This document shows, in pieces, positions 7,567-16,900 of a stretch of 64,000 bases of DNA. This stretch comes from Streptomyces smyrnaeus. Its GTDB lineage: Bacteria > Actinomycetota > Actinomycetes > Streptomycetales > Streptomycetaceae. The number at the start of each line of letters is the position of its first letter. Position 1 is the stretch's first letter. Made by a program: the position numbers and the translations under genes. The notes below the pieces were generated by a model. The model did not search any database and was not told where the DNA came from. It worked only from the letters and a program-made list of their open reading frames with translations. The stretch is taken from positions 186,001 to 250,000 of the forward strand of contig NZ_JAFFZM010000006.1 of assembly GCF_017676345.1 (NCBI RefSeq), written 5' to 3'.

Positions 7567-8604
7567 TTGCGCGTGAGTGCCGTGCGCCCGTACGCCGCAG
7601 CGCCCGAGCCTGGGGAGGCCGCAGTGCCCGTACCCGACGACTGCTCGTGGGAGATCGGCGAGCCACGCCGGATCGAGTTCGACGATCCGGTGACCGAACT
7701 GGACGTCCGTGTGGTGAACGGCACCGTCAACGTCGTAGGCACTCCCGATGCCACCACCCGCGTCGAGGTCGGCAAGGTGGAGGGTCCGCCGCTGCTCGTG
7801 CGGCGGGAGGGCGGCAAACTCGTCCTCGCCTACGACGACCTGCCCTGGAACGGTTTCCTCAAGTGGCTGGACCGCAAGGGCTGGCGGCGCGAGGTGGAGG
7901 TCTCGGTCCGGGTCCCGGCGCAGGTCGCGCTGTCGGTCGGCGTGGTGGCGGCCAGCGCCGTCGTCTCCGGAGTACGCGGCCGCACCCGGGTGGCCGGGGT
8001 CTCCGGCAGCACCACGCTGGTGGGTCTGTCCGGTCCGGTCACGGCCGAGACCGTCTCGGGCGACGTGGAGACCCAACGCCTCTCCGGCTCACTGCACTTC
8101 TCCACCGTCTCCGGCGATCTGACGTGCATCGACGCCTCCGCCTGCGAGATCAAGGCGGACTCGGTCAGCGGCGCGATGATCCTCGATCTGTGTTCCCCGC
8201 GCTCCGCCCGGTCCCCGCGCGCCGACGACCCCGCCGACATACGGCTCTCCAGCGTCTCGGGTGAACTCGCCCTCAGGCTGCCCGACGACGCGGATCTGAC
8301 AGTGGACGCGCGCACCGCGGGCGGCGCCGTCTCCAGTGCCTTCGACGGGCTGGCCACCGGCGGCTGGGGAGACCACCGGATCACCGGCACGCTCGGTGCG
8401 GGCCGCGGCGTCCTGCACGCCTCCAACGTCTCCGGCGGCCTCGCACTCCTCCGCCGCCCACCGGGTGACGACACCCTGCACGAGCCGTCCGGCTCATCCG
8501 GCTCATCCGGCACGTCCGGCTCCACCGGCAACGACGCCACGGCGGTCGGCGGCCCGCATCCGCCCGAGCATCCCGGCAACCCCTCTCCGGCGAAGGACCT
8601 GTGA
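7561..8604 (+). CDS. DUF4097 family beta-strand-rich protein
   Basis: The 347-residue product has the repetitive DUF4097 (adhesin-like beta-helix) pattern in its middle part: short repeats such as VSGSTTLVGLSGPVTAETVS and LSGSLHFSTVSGDLTCIDAS (about residues 130-260). A Ser/Gly/Thr-rich tail follows. No signal peptide or membrane helix is obvious, so it is probably cytoplasmic. ATG 7561 has AGGAG at a good distance; GTG 7624 is an alternative. It is followed after one base by a PadR gene, a common Streptomyces pairing in which the PadR regulator controls the operon. Biochemical role unknown. Confidence 0.8.
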   Translation: MSLRVSAVRPYAAAPEPGEAAVPVPDDCSWEIGEPRRIEFDDPVTELDVRVVNGTVNVVGTPDATTRVEVGKVEGPPLLVRREGGKLVLAYDDLPWNGFLKWLDRKGWRREVEVSVRVPAQVALSVGVVAASAVVSGVRGRTRVAGVSGSTTLVGLSGPVTAETVSGDVETQRLSGSLHFSTVSGDLTCIDASACEIKADSVSGAMILDLCSPRSARSPRADDPADIRLSSVSGELALRLPDDADLTVDARTAGGAVSSAFDGLATGGWGDHRITGTLGAGRGVLHASNVSGGLALLRRPPGDDTLHEPSGSSGSSGTSGSTGNDATAVGGPHPPEHPGNPSPAKDL

Positions 8605-8605
8605 C

Positions 8606-9751
8606 ATGCCTCCCGTCTTCGCACACGGCCGCCTGCGCCTCTATCTGCTGATGCTCCTCGACGAGGCGCCGCGCCACGGCTACGAGGTGATCCGCCTCCT
8701 GGAGGAGCGCTTCCAGGGGCTGTACGCGCCGTCCGCCGGCACCGTCTACCCGCGGCTGGCCAAGCTGGAGGCCGAGGGCCTGGTCAGCCACACCACCGAG
8801 GGCGGCCGCAAGGTCTACTCGATCACCGAGGCCGGCCGCGCGGAACTGGCGGACCGGCAGGCCGAGCTCGCCGAGCTGGAGGTGGAGATCCGCGACTCCG
8901 TCGCCGCGCTCGCCGCCGACATCCGCGAGGACGTCAGCGGCACGGCGAGCGACCTGCGCCGCGAGATGCGGGAGCAGGCCCGGAACGCACCCGGCCGTAC
9001 CAAGGCAGGCCGCGCCCGGCCCGGCACCGGCACCCCGCCCGGCACCGGTGAGCCCCCCGGCTGGGACGACGGCTGGGAGAGCGGCTGGGACGGCGTCTGG
9101 GGCGACAAGGAGGCGTGGCGGCATGCCAAGGAGGAGATGCGCCGCGCCAAGGACGAGTGGAAGGAGCAGGCCCGCAAGGCCAAGGAGGAGGCCCAGCAGG
9201 CCCGGCGTCAGGCCAAGAAGGAGCGTGAGGCGCACACCGAGGCGCTGGCCGAGGTGCGGCGTATCGCCCGCCAGGTGCAGGAGCAGGTGCAGACCCGGAT
9301 GCGAGCGGGTGACTGGCCCGGCGCCGTTCGCGACGGCATGTCCGAACTGGCCCGCGAGATGGGTGATCTGAGCCGCCTCACCGGCCAGGCGCCCCCCGGG
9401 TCTTCGCAGGCCCGGCCGCAGTCGGCAGGACCGGAACCGGACCGCCCGGCGGATGCGCGCACGGATCACCCGTCCGGTACGGAACCGGCCGCCGAGGCCG
9501 AGGTGCCCTTCCCCGATCCGACCGGCGACCCGGTACGCGACCTCGAACGCCTGCTGGACCGCTTCCGCGACGATGTGCGCGACGCGGCTCGTGACCACGG
9601 CGTGAGCGACACCCAACTGCGCGAGGTGCGCCGCCAGCTGTCCACCGCGGCGGCCCATATCGGTGTGGTACTCCGCGGCCCGGGTGGAGGGGCAGGGCCC
9701 ACGGCCCCGGGCAGAGAGGGAGCGGACGGCTTCGGCACGGGCGGGAGTTGA
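8606..9751 (+). CDS. PadR regulator with long coiled-coil C-terminus
   Basis: The 381-residue protein begins with a complete PadR winged helix (HGRLRLYLLMLLDEAPRHGY, then AGTVYPRLAKLEAEGLV; residues 1-90). The rest is atypical in length: a Lys/Glu/Ala/Arg-rich helical, probably coiled-coil section (about 165-260) and further charged helices to the end. Ordinary PadR proteins have 110-180 residues. It starts one base after the DUF4097 stop. The likely operator is the inverted repeat at 7532-7566. The long tail may mediate oligomerisation or link binding to the DUF4097 partner, which is inference. Confidence 0.85.
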   Translation: MPPVFAHGRLRLYLLMLLDEAPRHGYEVIRLLEERFQGLYAPSAGTVYPRLAKLEAEGLVSHTTEGGRKVYSITEAGRAELADRQAELAELEVEIRDSVAALAADIREDVSGTASDLRREMREQARNAPGRTKAGRARPGTGTPPGTGEPPGWDDGWESGWDGVWGDKEAWRHAKEEMRRAKDEWKEQARKAKEEAQQARRQAKKEREAHTEALAEVRRIARQVQEQVQTRMRAGDWPGAVRDGMSELAREMGDLSRLTGQAPPGSSQARPQSAGPEPDRPADARTDHPSGTEPAAEAEVPFPDPTGDPVRDLERLLDRFRDDVRDAARDHGVSDTQLREVRRQLSTAAAHIGVVLRGPGGGAGPTAPGREGADGFGTGGS

Positions 9752-9956
9752 CCTCTTCCCGCCCCCCGAGACCCTGGCAGTCTAGTACCGCGCCCGCATT
9801 CCGGCACGCCCCCGCCCCCGGTTCCGGTCGCGCCGATGGGCCGACCGGGGTTCAATGTGACCTCGGGCAGGGCACGTTGACGCGAGCAGCGCAGTCGCGG
9901 AGCAGGCGGCGGAGCAGCAGCGTGGACGGGCGCGAACGGGGAAGCGAGGGGCGCAT

Positions 9957-10358
9957 ATGGAGCGGGAGATCCGGGAGATCACACTGCCGGGCGGGGAGAC
10001 GGTGCTGGCTCGGGTGCACGTCCTGGACGACGACGAGGTGCCCTCCGGCGCCGAGGAGTTCGAGTACGACGACGTCGGCATCCGCGATCAGCTCATCGCG
10101 CGGGCCCAGCAGCTCAACGAGGTGATCGGCGGCGTGGGTGCCGCGGTGCTCGCCGCTGCCCGGCATGCCGGTCCGGACGAGGTCAGTGCGACGTTCGGCA
10201 TCGAACTGGCCGTCAAGTCGGGCAAGGCCCTCGCCGCCGTGCTCGCCGAGGGGGAGGCCAAAGGGGCGGTCTCCGTCACCCTGACCTGGCGCAGGCCCGA
10301 GGCGCCGGCCGACCCTCCGGTCGCCGGTGGTCCGGCTCCGGCCCCGCAGGGCGGATGA
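9957..10358 (+). CDS. Trypsin-co-occurring domain 1 protein (CU044_2847/Trypco1 family)
   Basis: A 133-residue single-domain protein: an N-terminal beta segment (REITLPGGETVLARVHVLD), a helix with IRDQLIARAQQLNEVIGGVG, and the strand pair EVSATFGIELAVKSGKALAAVL...GAVSVTLTW. This is the pattern of the Trypco1/CU044_2847 family, named because it neighbours trypsin-like proteases. Exactly that arrangement is seen here, with the protease gene 240 bases downstream. ATG 9957 follows a GAAGCGAGGGGC ribosome-binding region. It is the first gene of the proposed conflict-system run. Molecular function is unknown; it may be a regulatory partner or substrate of the protease. Confidence 0.85.
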   Translation: MEREIREITLPGGETVLARVHVLDDDEVPSGAEEFEYDDVGIRDQLIARAQQLNEVIGGVGAAVLAAARHAGPDEVSATFGIELAVKSGKALAAVLAEGEAKGAVSVTLTWRRPEAPADPPVAGGPAPAPQGG

Positions 10359-10528
10359 GCGCGGGCGGACGAACGGACGGCCTCGACGGCCGGCGGCCAA
10401 GTCGTGGAAGGGCGTGCCCGGTTGGGGGCCCCGCCCCTCCCGTCTGTCGGACCCGGCGACTAGCCTGCTACCTCATACACCTCACACAGGGAAGCCGCGG
10501 GGGAACGGGGCGTAGAGGGGGGAGCGCT

Positions 10529-10603
10529 GTGACAGGAGTGCGAGCCGCACGGGGCGGGCGGTCACGATTCGGCGTGCTGCTGTGCGCGCCCTGTGCCGTA
10601 TGA
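10529..10603 (+). CDS. Upstream mini-ORF coupled to the protease gene
   Basis: A 24-codon ORF with a GTG start at 10529 behind a GGGGGAG ribosome-binding site, encoding MTGVRAARGGRSRFG and a short hydrophobic, cysteine-containing end (LLCAPCAV). Its TGA stop overlaps the ATG of the protease gene (ATGA at 10600-10603). The protease start has no ribosome-binding site of its own, so translation coupling through this mini-ORF is the simplest explanation. Expression not proven. Confidence 0.45.
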   Translation: MTGVRAARGGRSRFGVLLCAPCAV

Positions 10604-12924
10604 ACGCCCCCGCGGGCCTCGCCGACTCCGTTCGCGCTTCCGTCGTGCGCATCGGGGCACCCCCCGAGGGGTACGACGGAAGCAGCGGGACAAGCGACGA
10701 CAGCCGTCGCCGCGACAGGAACCGGCGTGCGTTCTGGGGGACCGGTTTTTTTGTCGCGCCCGGATGGGTCCTCACGTGCGCCCATGTCGTCGGCAAGGGT
10801 GCCGCGCCCATATGGAGGGGGGAGCGCGCCATCGGCATCACGATCGGGGACAGCACCGCCGACGCCGCTGACGCCGCCGTCGGCGGCGCAGCCGGCATGG
10901 GTGGCACCGCCGGCGCCGGTGCCACCGTCCTCCTCGGCGAGCTGGCGTTCGGACTGCCGCTGCCCGAGGACCCCCAGGCGCCCCCGGCCCCCTGGCCGTT
11001 CCCCGATCTGGCGCTGGTGCGGGTGCCTGGCGCCGAGGACGCCGACTGCCTGTGGCTGAGCGACCGTTCCGTGCTGACCCCGGCGGACATCGGGCTGTAC
11101 GGCTGGGCGCCGTCGGAGGTCAGGGGCGAGCAGATGTTCTTCACCGGGTTGGGGAAGGCCACCGGGGTCGTCGGCCGTCCGCTCATGCTCAGCGGTGACC
11201 AGCTGACCGAGGGCTGCTCGGGCGGGCCCGTGCTCGACCAGCGGCGCGGCACGGTGCTCGGCGTCAGCAAGGGCACGGGCCGCAGGCCGGGCTCGGGGCT
11301 GGCCACACCGATCACCGCGCTCCGCAAGCTGTGCGACGCGGGGCCGCGCGGCGCACGCGTGCTGCACGAGGTGCTGTCGGCGCACGACAAGCACCATCTG
11401 AGGCGCTACAACGGCTTCGGCCACAGCTGGCACCGGCAGCACGCCAGGCTGGGCCCCTCCGGCGGGGAGCCCGCCTACGGCTTCACGGTCGACCGGCGCG
11501 CCGAGCTGTACGCGCTCTTCGCCGAGGTGGAGCCGCCCACCGGTGCCGGGCAGGTGCTGCAACTGGCCAACGAGGCCCGGAACATGGTGCTGCGCTGGCC
11601 CTACACCTTGCGCGACCACGATCCCCGCTCCTGGCGGGAGGGCGCCGGGCTGCTCTACGACCCGCGGGACGACAGCACGGCGGAGGTGGAGCCCTCCTCC
11701 GACCTCGCGCTGGAGGCGGTGGTGCTGTACGCCGCGAAGGTGACGGCCGCGCTCACCCGATCGGGCAAGGCGCGTACGCCTCGTGCGATCCGTGCGCTGG
11801 CCGACCTGCGCGAGTGGGTGGAGCGCACGGCGCGGACGCTGCTCAACGATGTCATCCGCGCCCGCGTCCCCGGCGTGCTTGACGGTCACCGTCCGGCGTC
11901 GGCGGCACGCGCGGATGTGCTGGTGGAGATAGAGCCGGACATCTACGGCTCGGGACGGCACGCGTGGCGGGTGGCGCTGGTCCGGCCCGCCGACAAGGAC
12001 GACCTCCACGGCGGTGCGGCCCCGGCCCTCGGCGCCGTCGTCGAGGCCGGGGACTCCTCTCCGGCCGAGGACGCGGAGCGCGAGGAGATCACCGTCGAAC
12101 AGAGCCGGGAGGAGGTGCCGCGCTCCCGGCTGGAGGAGGCAGTGCGCGGGGCCCTGTCCCAGGCCCTGGACCAGTGCGACGTGGACGACCATCTGGCGGC
12201 GGTGGAGTTCCTGCTGCCGCGAGCCCTGTTCGACGAGCCGGTGGACGCCTGGCGGGCCCGGCCCTACGACCCGTCCGACCCGTTCAACCCGCACACGCTG
12301 CCGCTGGGCCAGCGCAGGCTGGTCGTGGTGCGCGACAGGTCGCGCAAGGACCACGGCTTCACTCCCGAGTGCCGCAGTCGCGCCGCCGCCGTGCTGGGCG
12401 GCCCCATGGAGGCCGTGCCGCTGCGCCGCGAGGTTCCCGAGGCGGGACACGACGCCTCCGCCCCCGAGGGCGGGCAGGCCGCCTACGGGCGGCTGCTGGC
12501 GGCACCGCCCGGTGCCGTGCCGGTGTACTGCGCGGGGACGGGCAGCGGCCCGGGGGCGCGCGCCATGGCGGCGGCGCTCGGTGCGGGCCACGCCATGGCG
12601 CTGTGGCGGCACTCCTACAGCGACGACCAGGACCACCGCGATTGCGCCGAATTCCACGAGCGGGCCGCCGAACTGCTGCGCGAAGTTCCCTCGGCCCGGC
12701 AGCTGCCGCTGCACATCAGAGCGCTGCGCAACAGGAACGCCGACCTGACCGACGACACGGATGGCGCAACTGGCGTCAGCAGTGCGCCAATTGATCGTTC
12801 GTCGGCCTGGGCACGGCATATCGTCCTGCTCTACGATCCGCCCCACAGGACCTCGGGGGACGGACCGCTGCGCGAACCACCGCTCATGCCCAGGCCGCCG
12901 ACAGCGTTGAGGAGCACACCGTGA
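10600..12924 (+). CDS. Trypsin-like serine protease with VMAP-like C-terminal region
   Basis: A 774-residue protein. Residues about 10-240 form a trypsin-fold protease with a complete triad: His in VLTCAHVV (H62), Asp in FPDLALVRV (D136) and Ser in EGCSGGPVL (S207). A helical linker follows. From about residue 415 a region with VLVEIEPDIYGSGRHAWRV and AVEFLLPRALFDEPVDAW...PLGQRRLVVVRDRSRK resembles the C-terminal domain of vWA-MoxR-associated proteins (VMAP). No signal peptide, so it is an intracellular protease. Its stop overlaps the GTG of the MoxR gene (12921). In related systems such proteases are proposed to be activated by the AAA+ partner and cleave an effector; that is inference. Confidence 0.85.
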   Translation: MNAPAGLADSVRASVVRIGAPPEGYDGSSGTSDDSRRRDRNRRAFWGTGFFVAPGWVLTCAHVVGKGAAPIWRGERAIGITIGDSTADAADAAVGGAAGMGGTAGAGATVLLGELAFGLPLPEDPQAPPAPWPFPDLALVRVPGAEDADCLWLSDRSVLTPADIGLYGWAPSEVRGEQMFFTGLGKATGVVGRPLMLSGDQLTEGCSGGPVLDQRRGTVLGVSKGTGRRPGSGLATPITALRKLCDAGPRGARVLHEVLSAHDKHHLRRYNGFGHSWHRQHARLGPSGGEPAYGFTVDRRAELYALFAEVEPPTGAGQVLQLANEARNMVLRWPYTLRDHDPRSWREGAGLLYDPRDDSTAEVEPSSDLALEAVVLYAAKVTAALTRSGKARTPRAIRALADLREWVERTARTLLNDVIRARVPGVLDGHRPASAARADVLVEIEPDIYGSGRHAWRVALVRPADKDDLHGGAAPALGAVVEAGDSSPAEDAEREEITVEQSREEVPRSRLEEAVRGALSQALDQCDVDDHLAAVEFLLPRALFDEPVDAWRARPYDPSDPFNPHTLPLGQRRLVVVRDRSRKDHGFTPECRSRAAAVLGGPMEAVPLRREVPEAGHDASAPEGGQAAYGRLLAAPPGAVPVYCAGTGSGPGARAMAAALGAGHAMALWRHSYSDDQDHRDCAEFHERAAELLREVPSARQLPLHIRALRNRNADLTDDTDGATGVSSAPIDRSSAWARHIVLLYDPPHRTSGDGPLREPPLMPRPPTALRSTP

Positions 12925-13985
12925 GCGATTGGCGCATCTACCGCGGTGCGGGTGTCCCGCACGAAGGTGTGCGTGAGCTGCCCGAGCCGCCGCCTTGGCG
13001 TGACTTCACCGGAGCCGGCACCGGGCCCGACTCCCCGGGCGGGGCGAGTGGCGACGACCCGGAGGGTGCCGACACCGCCCGACGGCTGGGCGCGAGGCGA
13101 CGGCTGGTGGAGAGCCTCCATCCGCGGCCCGAGGAGGTCGAGGCCGTCAACGCGGCGCTGTATCTGCGGCGTCCGCTGCTGGTCACCGGCAACCCGGGCA
13201 CCGGAAAATCCACCCTCGCGCACGCGGTCGCCCACGAGCTGGGCCTGGGCCGGGTGCTGCGGTGGCCCATCGTCAGCCGCACGACACTGCAGGACGGTCT
13301 CTACCACTACGACGCCATCGGCCGCCTTCAGGACGTCCAGCTGGACCGGGCCGTGGCCGGGGACAGCAGTACCCCGCCCGCCCGTCCCCCGATCGGGTCG
13401 TATCTGCGCCTCGGCCCGCTCGGTACCGCGCTGCTGCCCGCCCGGCCCGCCGAACCGGACAGGGCACCGCTGCCCCGGGTGCTGCTCGTCGACGAGCTGG
13501 ACAAGAGCGACATCGACCTGCCCAGCGACCTGCTGAACGTACTGGAGGACGGCGAGTTCACCATCCCGGAGCTGGAGCGCATCGCCGACCGCGAGCCGGT
13601 CGCCGAGGTGCTGACGGCGGACGGCGAGAAGGTCCGGATCGAGGGGGGCCGGGTACGCTGCACGGTCTTCCCGTTCATCGTGCTCACCTCCAACGGGGAG
13701 CGGGACTTCCCGGCCGCCCTGCTGCGCCGCTGCATCCAGCTGGACCTCAAACCACCCGGCGACGAGCAGCTCGCCGCGATGGTCTCCGCGCACCTGGGGG
13801 AGGAGGCGCTGGAGGAGGGCGCCGAACTGGTCCAGCGGTTCCTGCGGCGCCAGCCGGGACAGGTGATCGCCACCGATCAGCTGCTCAACGCCCTGTTCCT
13901 GACACAGCGCACCTCAGGTGTCGAGCGGGTCACCCGCGACCGGCTCGCCGAGATGCTGCTGCGCCCCCTCGACCGCCCGAGGTGA
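12921..13985 (+). CDS. MoxR-type AAA+ ATPase
   Basis: A 354-residue AAA+ ATPase. Walker A is GNPGTGKSTLAHAVA (near residues 90-98), Walker B VLLVDELDKSDIDLPSDLLN (near 188), sensor/arginine segment FIVLTSNGERDFPAALLRRC (near 253), with a lid domain after it. The N-terminal 55 residues are a proline/acid-rich extension. MoxR ATPases remodel or activate partner proteins. The GTG start overlaps the protease stop by four bases and the next gene follows 7 bases after the stop, so protease, ATPase and SAV_2336-type protein are probably made as one unit. Confidence 0.92.
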   Translation: MSDWRIYRGAGVPHEGVRELPEPPPWRDFTGAGTGPDSPGGASGDDPEGADTARRLGARRRLVESLHPRPEEVEAVNAALYLRRPLLVTGNPGTGKSTLAHAVAHELGLGRVLRWPIVSRTTLQDGLYHYDAIGRLQDVQLDRAVAGDSSTPPARPPIGSYLRLGPLGTALLPARPAEPDRAPLPRVLLVDELDKSDIDLPSDLLNVLEDGEFTIPELERIADREPVAEVLTADGEKVRIEGGRVRCTVFPFIVLTSNGERDFPAALLRRCIQLDLKPPGDEQLAAMVSAHLGEEALEEGAELVQRFLRRQPGQVIATDQLLNALFLTQRTSGVERVTRDRLAEMLLRPLDRPR

Positions 13986-13992
13986 CCGTCAC

Positions 13993-16900
13993 ATGAGTGC
14001 GGCGTCGACCCCGCCGCGGCAACCTTCCGACCATCCGCGGTCCGCGGCGGCCCCGTGGGCCGAGCGGCAGTCCGTGCACGACGTGGCGGAGCTGGTGGCG
14101 CGGTTGCGGGCCGCCGGCTGGGATCCGTCGTCCGAGGAGCTCGCCGAGGCGCTGTGGCTGGCCCGCTTCGGTTTGGGGCGCACTGCAGGGGAACCCGACG
14201 TGGACTCCACCGGGCTCCGCTACTCAGGGACCCGGACGCCGCAGCCGGAGCCTCCCATGCCACCAGCCGAGGACCACGACGCCACCGAGCCGACGGAGAC
14301 GCCACCGGCCACGGAGCGCACCGCGCCGGTCTCGCTGTTCGCACCGCGCAGGCACGGCGGAGCACCACCGGCGGGCTTCCCGGTCCGGGCGCCGGCGGCC
14401 GGGGCGCTGTCCGGACTGCTCGAACTGCAGCACGCACTGCGCCCCTTGCACGGCTACCGGCCCCCGCTGCCGCCCGCCACCGGCGCCCTGGACGAGGCGG
14501 CCACCGCCGATCTGAGCGCCCGCTCCACCGCGGTGCGGCCCGTCTTCGGCACAGAGGTCCGCCGCTACAGCGAGATCCAGCTCATCATGGACGCCTCGCC
14601 CACCGCCTCGGTGTGGCAGCCCACCCTGGAGCGGCTGCGGCAGACCTTCGAGCAGCTCGGTGCCTTCCGCGACGTCCAGGTGCGCTATCTGCACCGTGCC
14701 CGGGACGGCGCCCCGCTCATCGGTACCGGGCCGGTGGACGGCACCGCACGGCTGCGGCCGGCCGACGAGTACCGCGACACCACCGGACGGCGCCTCACCC
14801 TCGTGGTCAGCGACTGCGTGGGCGCGCTGTGGCAGGACGGCCGCGCCCAGCGGCTGCTGCACCACTGGTCGGGCCGCTCCCCGCTGGCCGTCGTACAGCC
14901 GCTGCCGCCCCGGCTGTGGCCGCGTACGGCGCTGCCCGCAGAAGCGGGTCTGCTGCTGCGCGGGCGCGGCTCGGGCGGACGCGTCACCTTCGAGCCCGAC
15001 AGCTACGGTCCGCCCCCGCCGGCGGGCGCCGTGCCGGTGCCGGTGCTGCTGCCCACGCCCGAGGCGCTGGGCAACTGGGCGCGGTTGCTGGGCACCGACA
15101 GCGAGCGCGCCGTGGCCGGTGCCGCCGCCTGGGTGCTGCCCCGGCACCCGGCGATGCCCGCGCCGCGTACCCCGGCGGGCGCGGTACCGGCGCGTACCCT
15201 GCTGCGCGAATTCCGCAACACCGCCTCACCCGGGGCGTTGGATCTGGCCGTGCATCTGGCCGTGGTGCCGCTGCTGCTGCCGGTCATCCATCTCGTGCAG
15301 GAGGCGATGCTGCCCGACACCGGGCCGATGGAGCTGGCCGAGGTGCTGCTGTCCGGGCTGCTGACCCGGCTGCCGGAGGAGGACGAGCCGGACGGGACCG
15401 ACCGCCGCGGAAGCCTGCCCGGCCCGCGCTACGCGTTCGCGCCCGGGGTGCGCGAACTGCTGCTGCAGTCCCTGGACCAGGGCGCGGCCGTACTCATCCT
15501 CAAACATCTGTCCGGGTATGTGGCGCAGCGCTTCGGTAAGGGCACCCGTAACTTCGCCGCCATGGCCGTCGCCCAGCTCACCGGCCGCAGCGAGTCCGAG
15601 CGCGCCGGCCGCGAGCCGGCGGGCACCGTGGGGGACGGTGCGGAGCCGAACGAGGCGGAGGACGGCGACGAGATGTTCGCGACGATCCCCGCCGAGGTCG
15701 TCCGGTTCTACCTGCCCGAGCAGACCGCGGCCGACCAGGTGGCCGAAACCGAGCGACTGCTGCGCCGCTGGCGCTCCCAGGGCGACATCCAACTGCTGCA
15801 CCGGGCCCGCTCCGTCGGCGAGGCAGCACGTGCCGCCGACCGCGACAGCGCACGGGCCCGGCTGGCACTCGGCCGGGTGCTGCACGCACTGGCCGGTACG
15901 GCTGCCGTACGCCGCAGCCCGCAGGGCCCCGAGCCGCTGCTGCGGGACGCCGCCGAACTGCTGACGGACAACGAGCCGGGCACCCTGCTGGAGCGCGCGG
16001 GCGTCGAACACTCGCTGTGGCAGGTGCGCGGCGGCTCCCGGCATCTGCTGCGCGCCGAGGGTCTGCTGCGTTCGCTGGCGGGCCGCACCGGTTCAGCCAC
16101 CGCGCAGGCGGCGGAACCGGCGGCAGAAGACCCGGCGGCAGAAGACCCGGCGGCAGAAGACACGGCGGCAGAAGACACGGCGGAACGGGCACTGCTGCCG
16201 GACGCCGAGCGCACCCGTAAACTCCGGCTGGGCCGGGTGCTGCTCGCACTGGCCCAAACCGCACCCGAACACCGCCACAGGGCGGCCCCCGAGGCCGTCA
16301 GCGAACTCCGCGAAGCGAGCGACATGCTGGCAGACCGCGCGCCCGGGTTCCCCGAGCCCTCCGGTGCCCCCGCGACCTCCGAGACCCGGCCCGCCCAGGT
16401 GGCCCCGCAGGCACCCGACTCCCGTGCACCGGACTCCCGCGCATCCGACGAGGCGCGGGCACAGCGCTGCGGCGCCCTCCTCGACCTGGCGTCCGCGCTG
16501 CGGCTGAGCGGCGCCCCGCCGCAGGAGCGCCTCGATGTGCTGGCGCAGGCCGAGGCCCTCGCGGGCGAGCGGTCCGGGCTGCGGCTGCGCTGCGCCAGGG
16601 AGCGCGCCCGTGTGCTGCGCGAGACCCGTGACTGGGAGGCGGCGGCCGAGGCGTACACGGAGGCCGAGCGGCTGTCGGGACGCGACAGCACACAGCGGGG
16701 CGAACTGCTCATCGAATGGGGCGAGATGCTGCTCACCGAAGCAGGCGACCTGTCGCGCGCGGAGGGGCTGCTGCGCGAGGCCCTCACCCGCGCCCCCTCC
16801 GGGAGCCCGACGGTGGCCAGGGCCGCGCTGCTGCTCGGACGGGTGCTGCTGCTGCGCTACGAACGCGAGAGTTTTCTGCCCGACCTGTACGAGGGCTGCC

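Noticed and set aside
10468..12846. A 792-codon minus-strand frame over the protease gene
   Set aside because: No motif, no start signal, and the plus strand has a complete protease triad; an antisense shadow.
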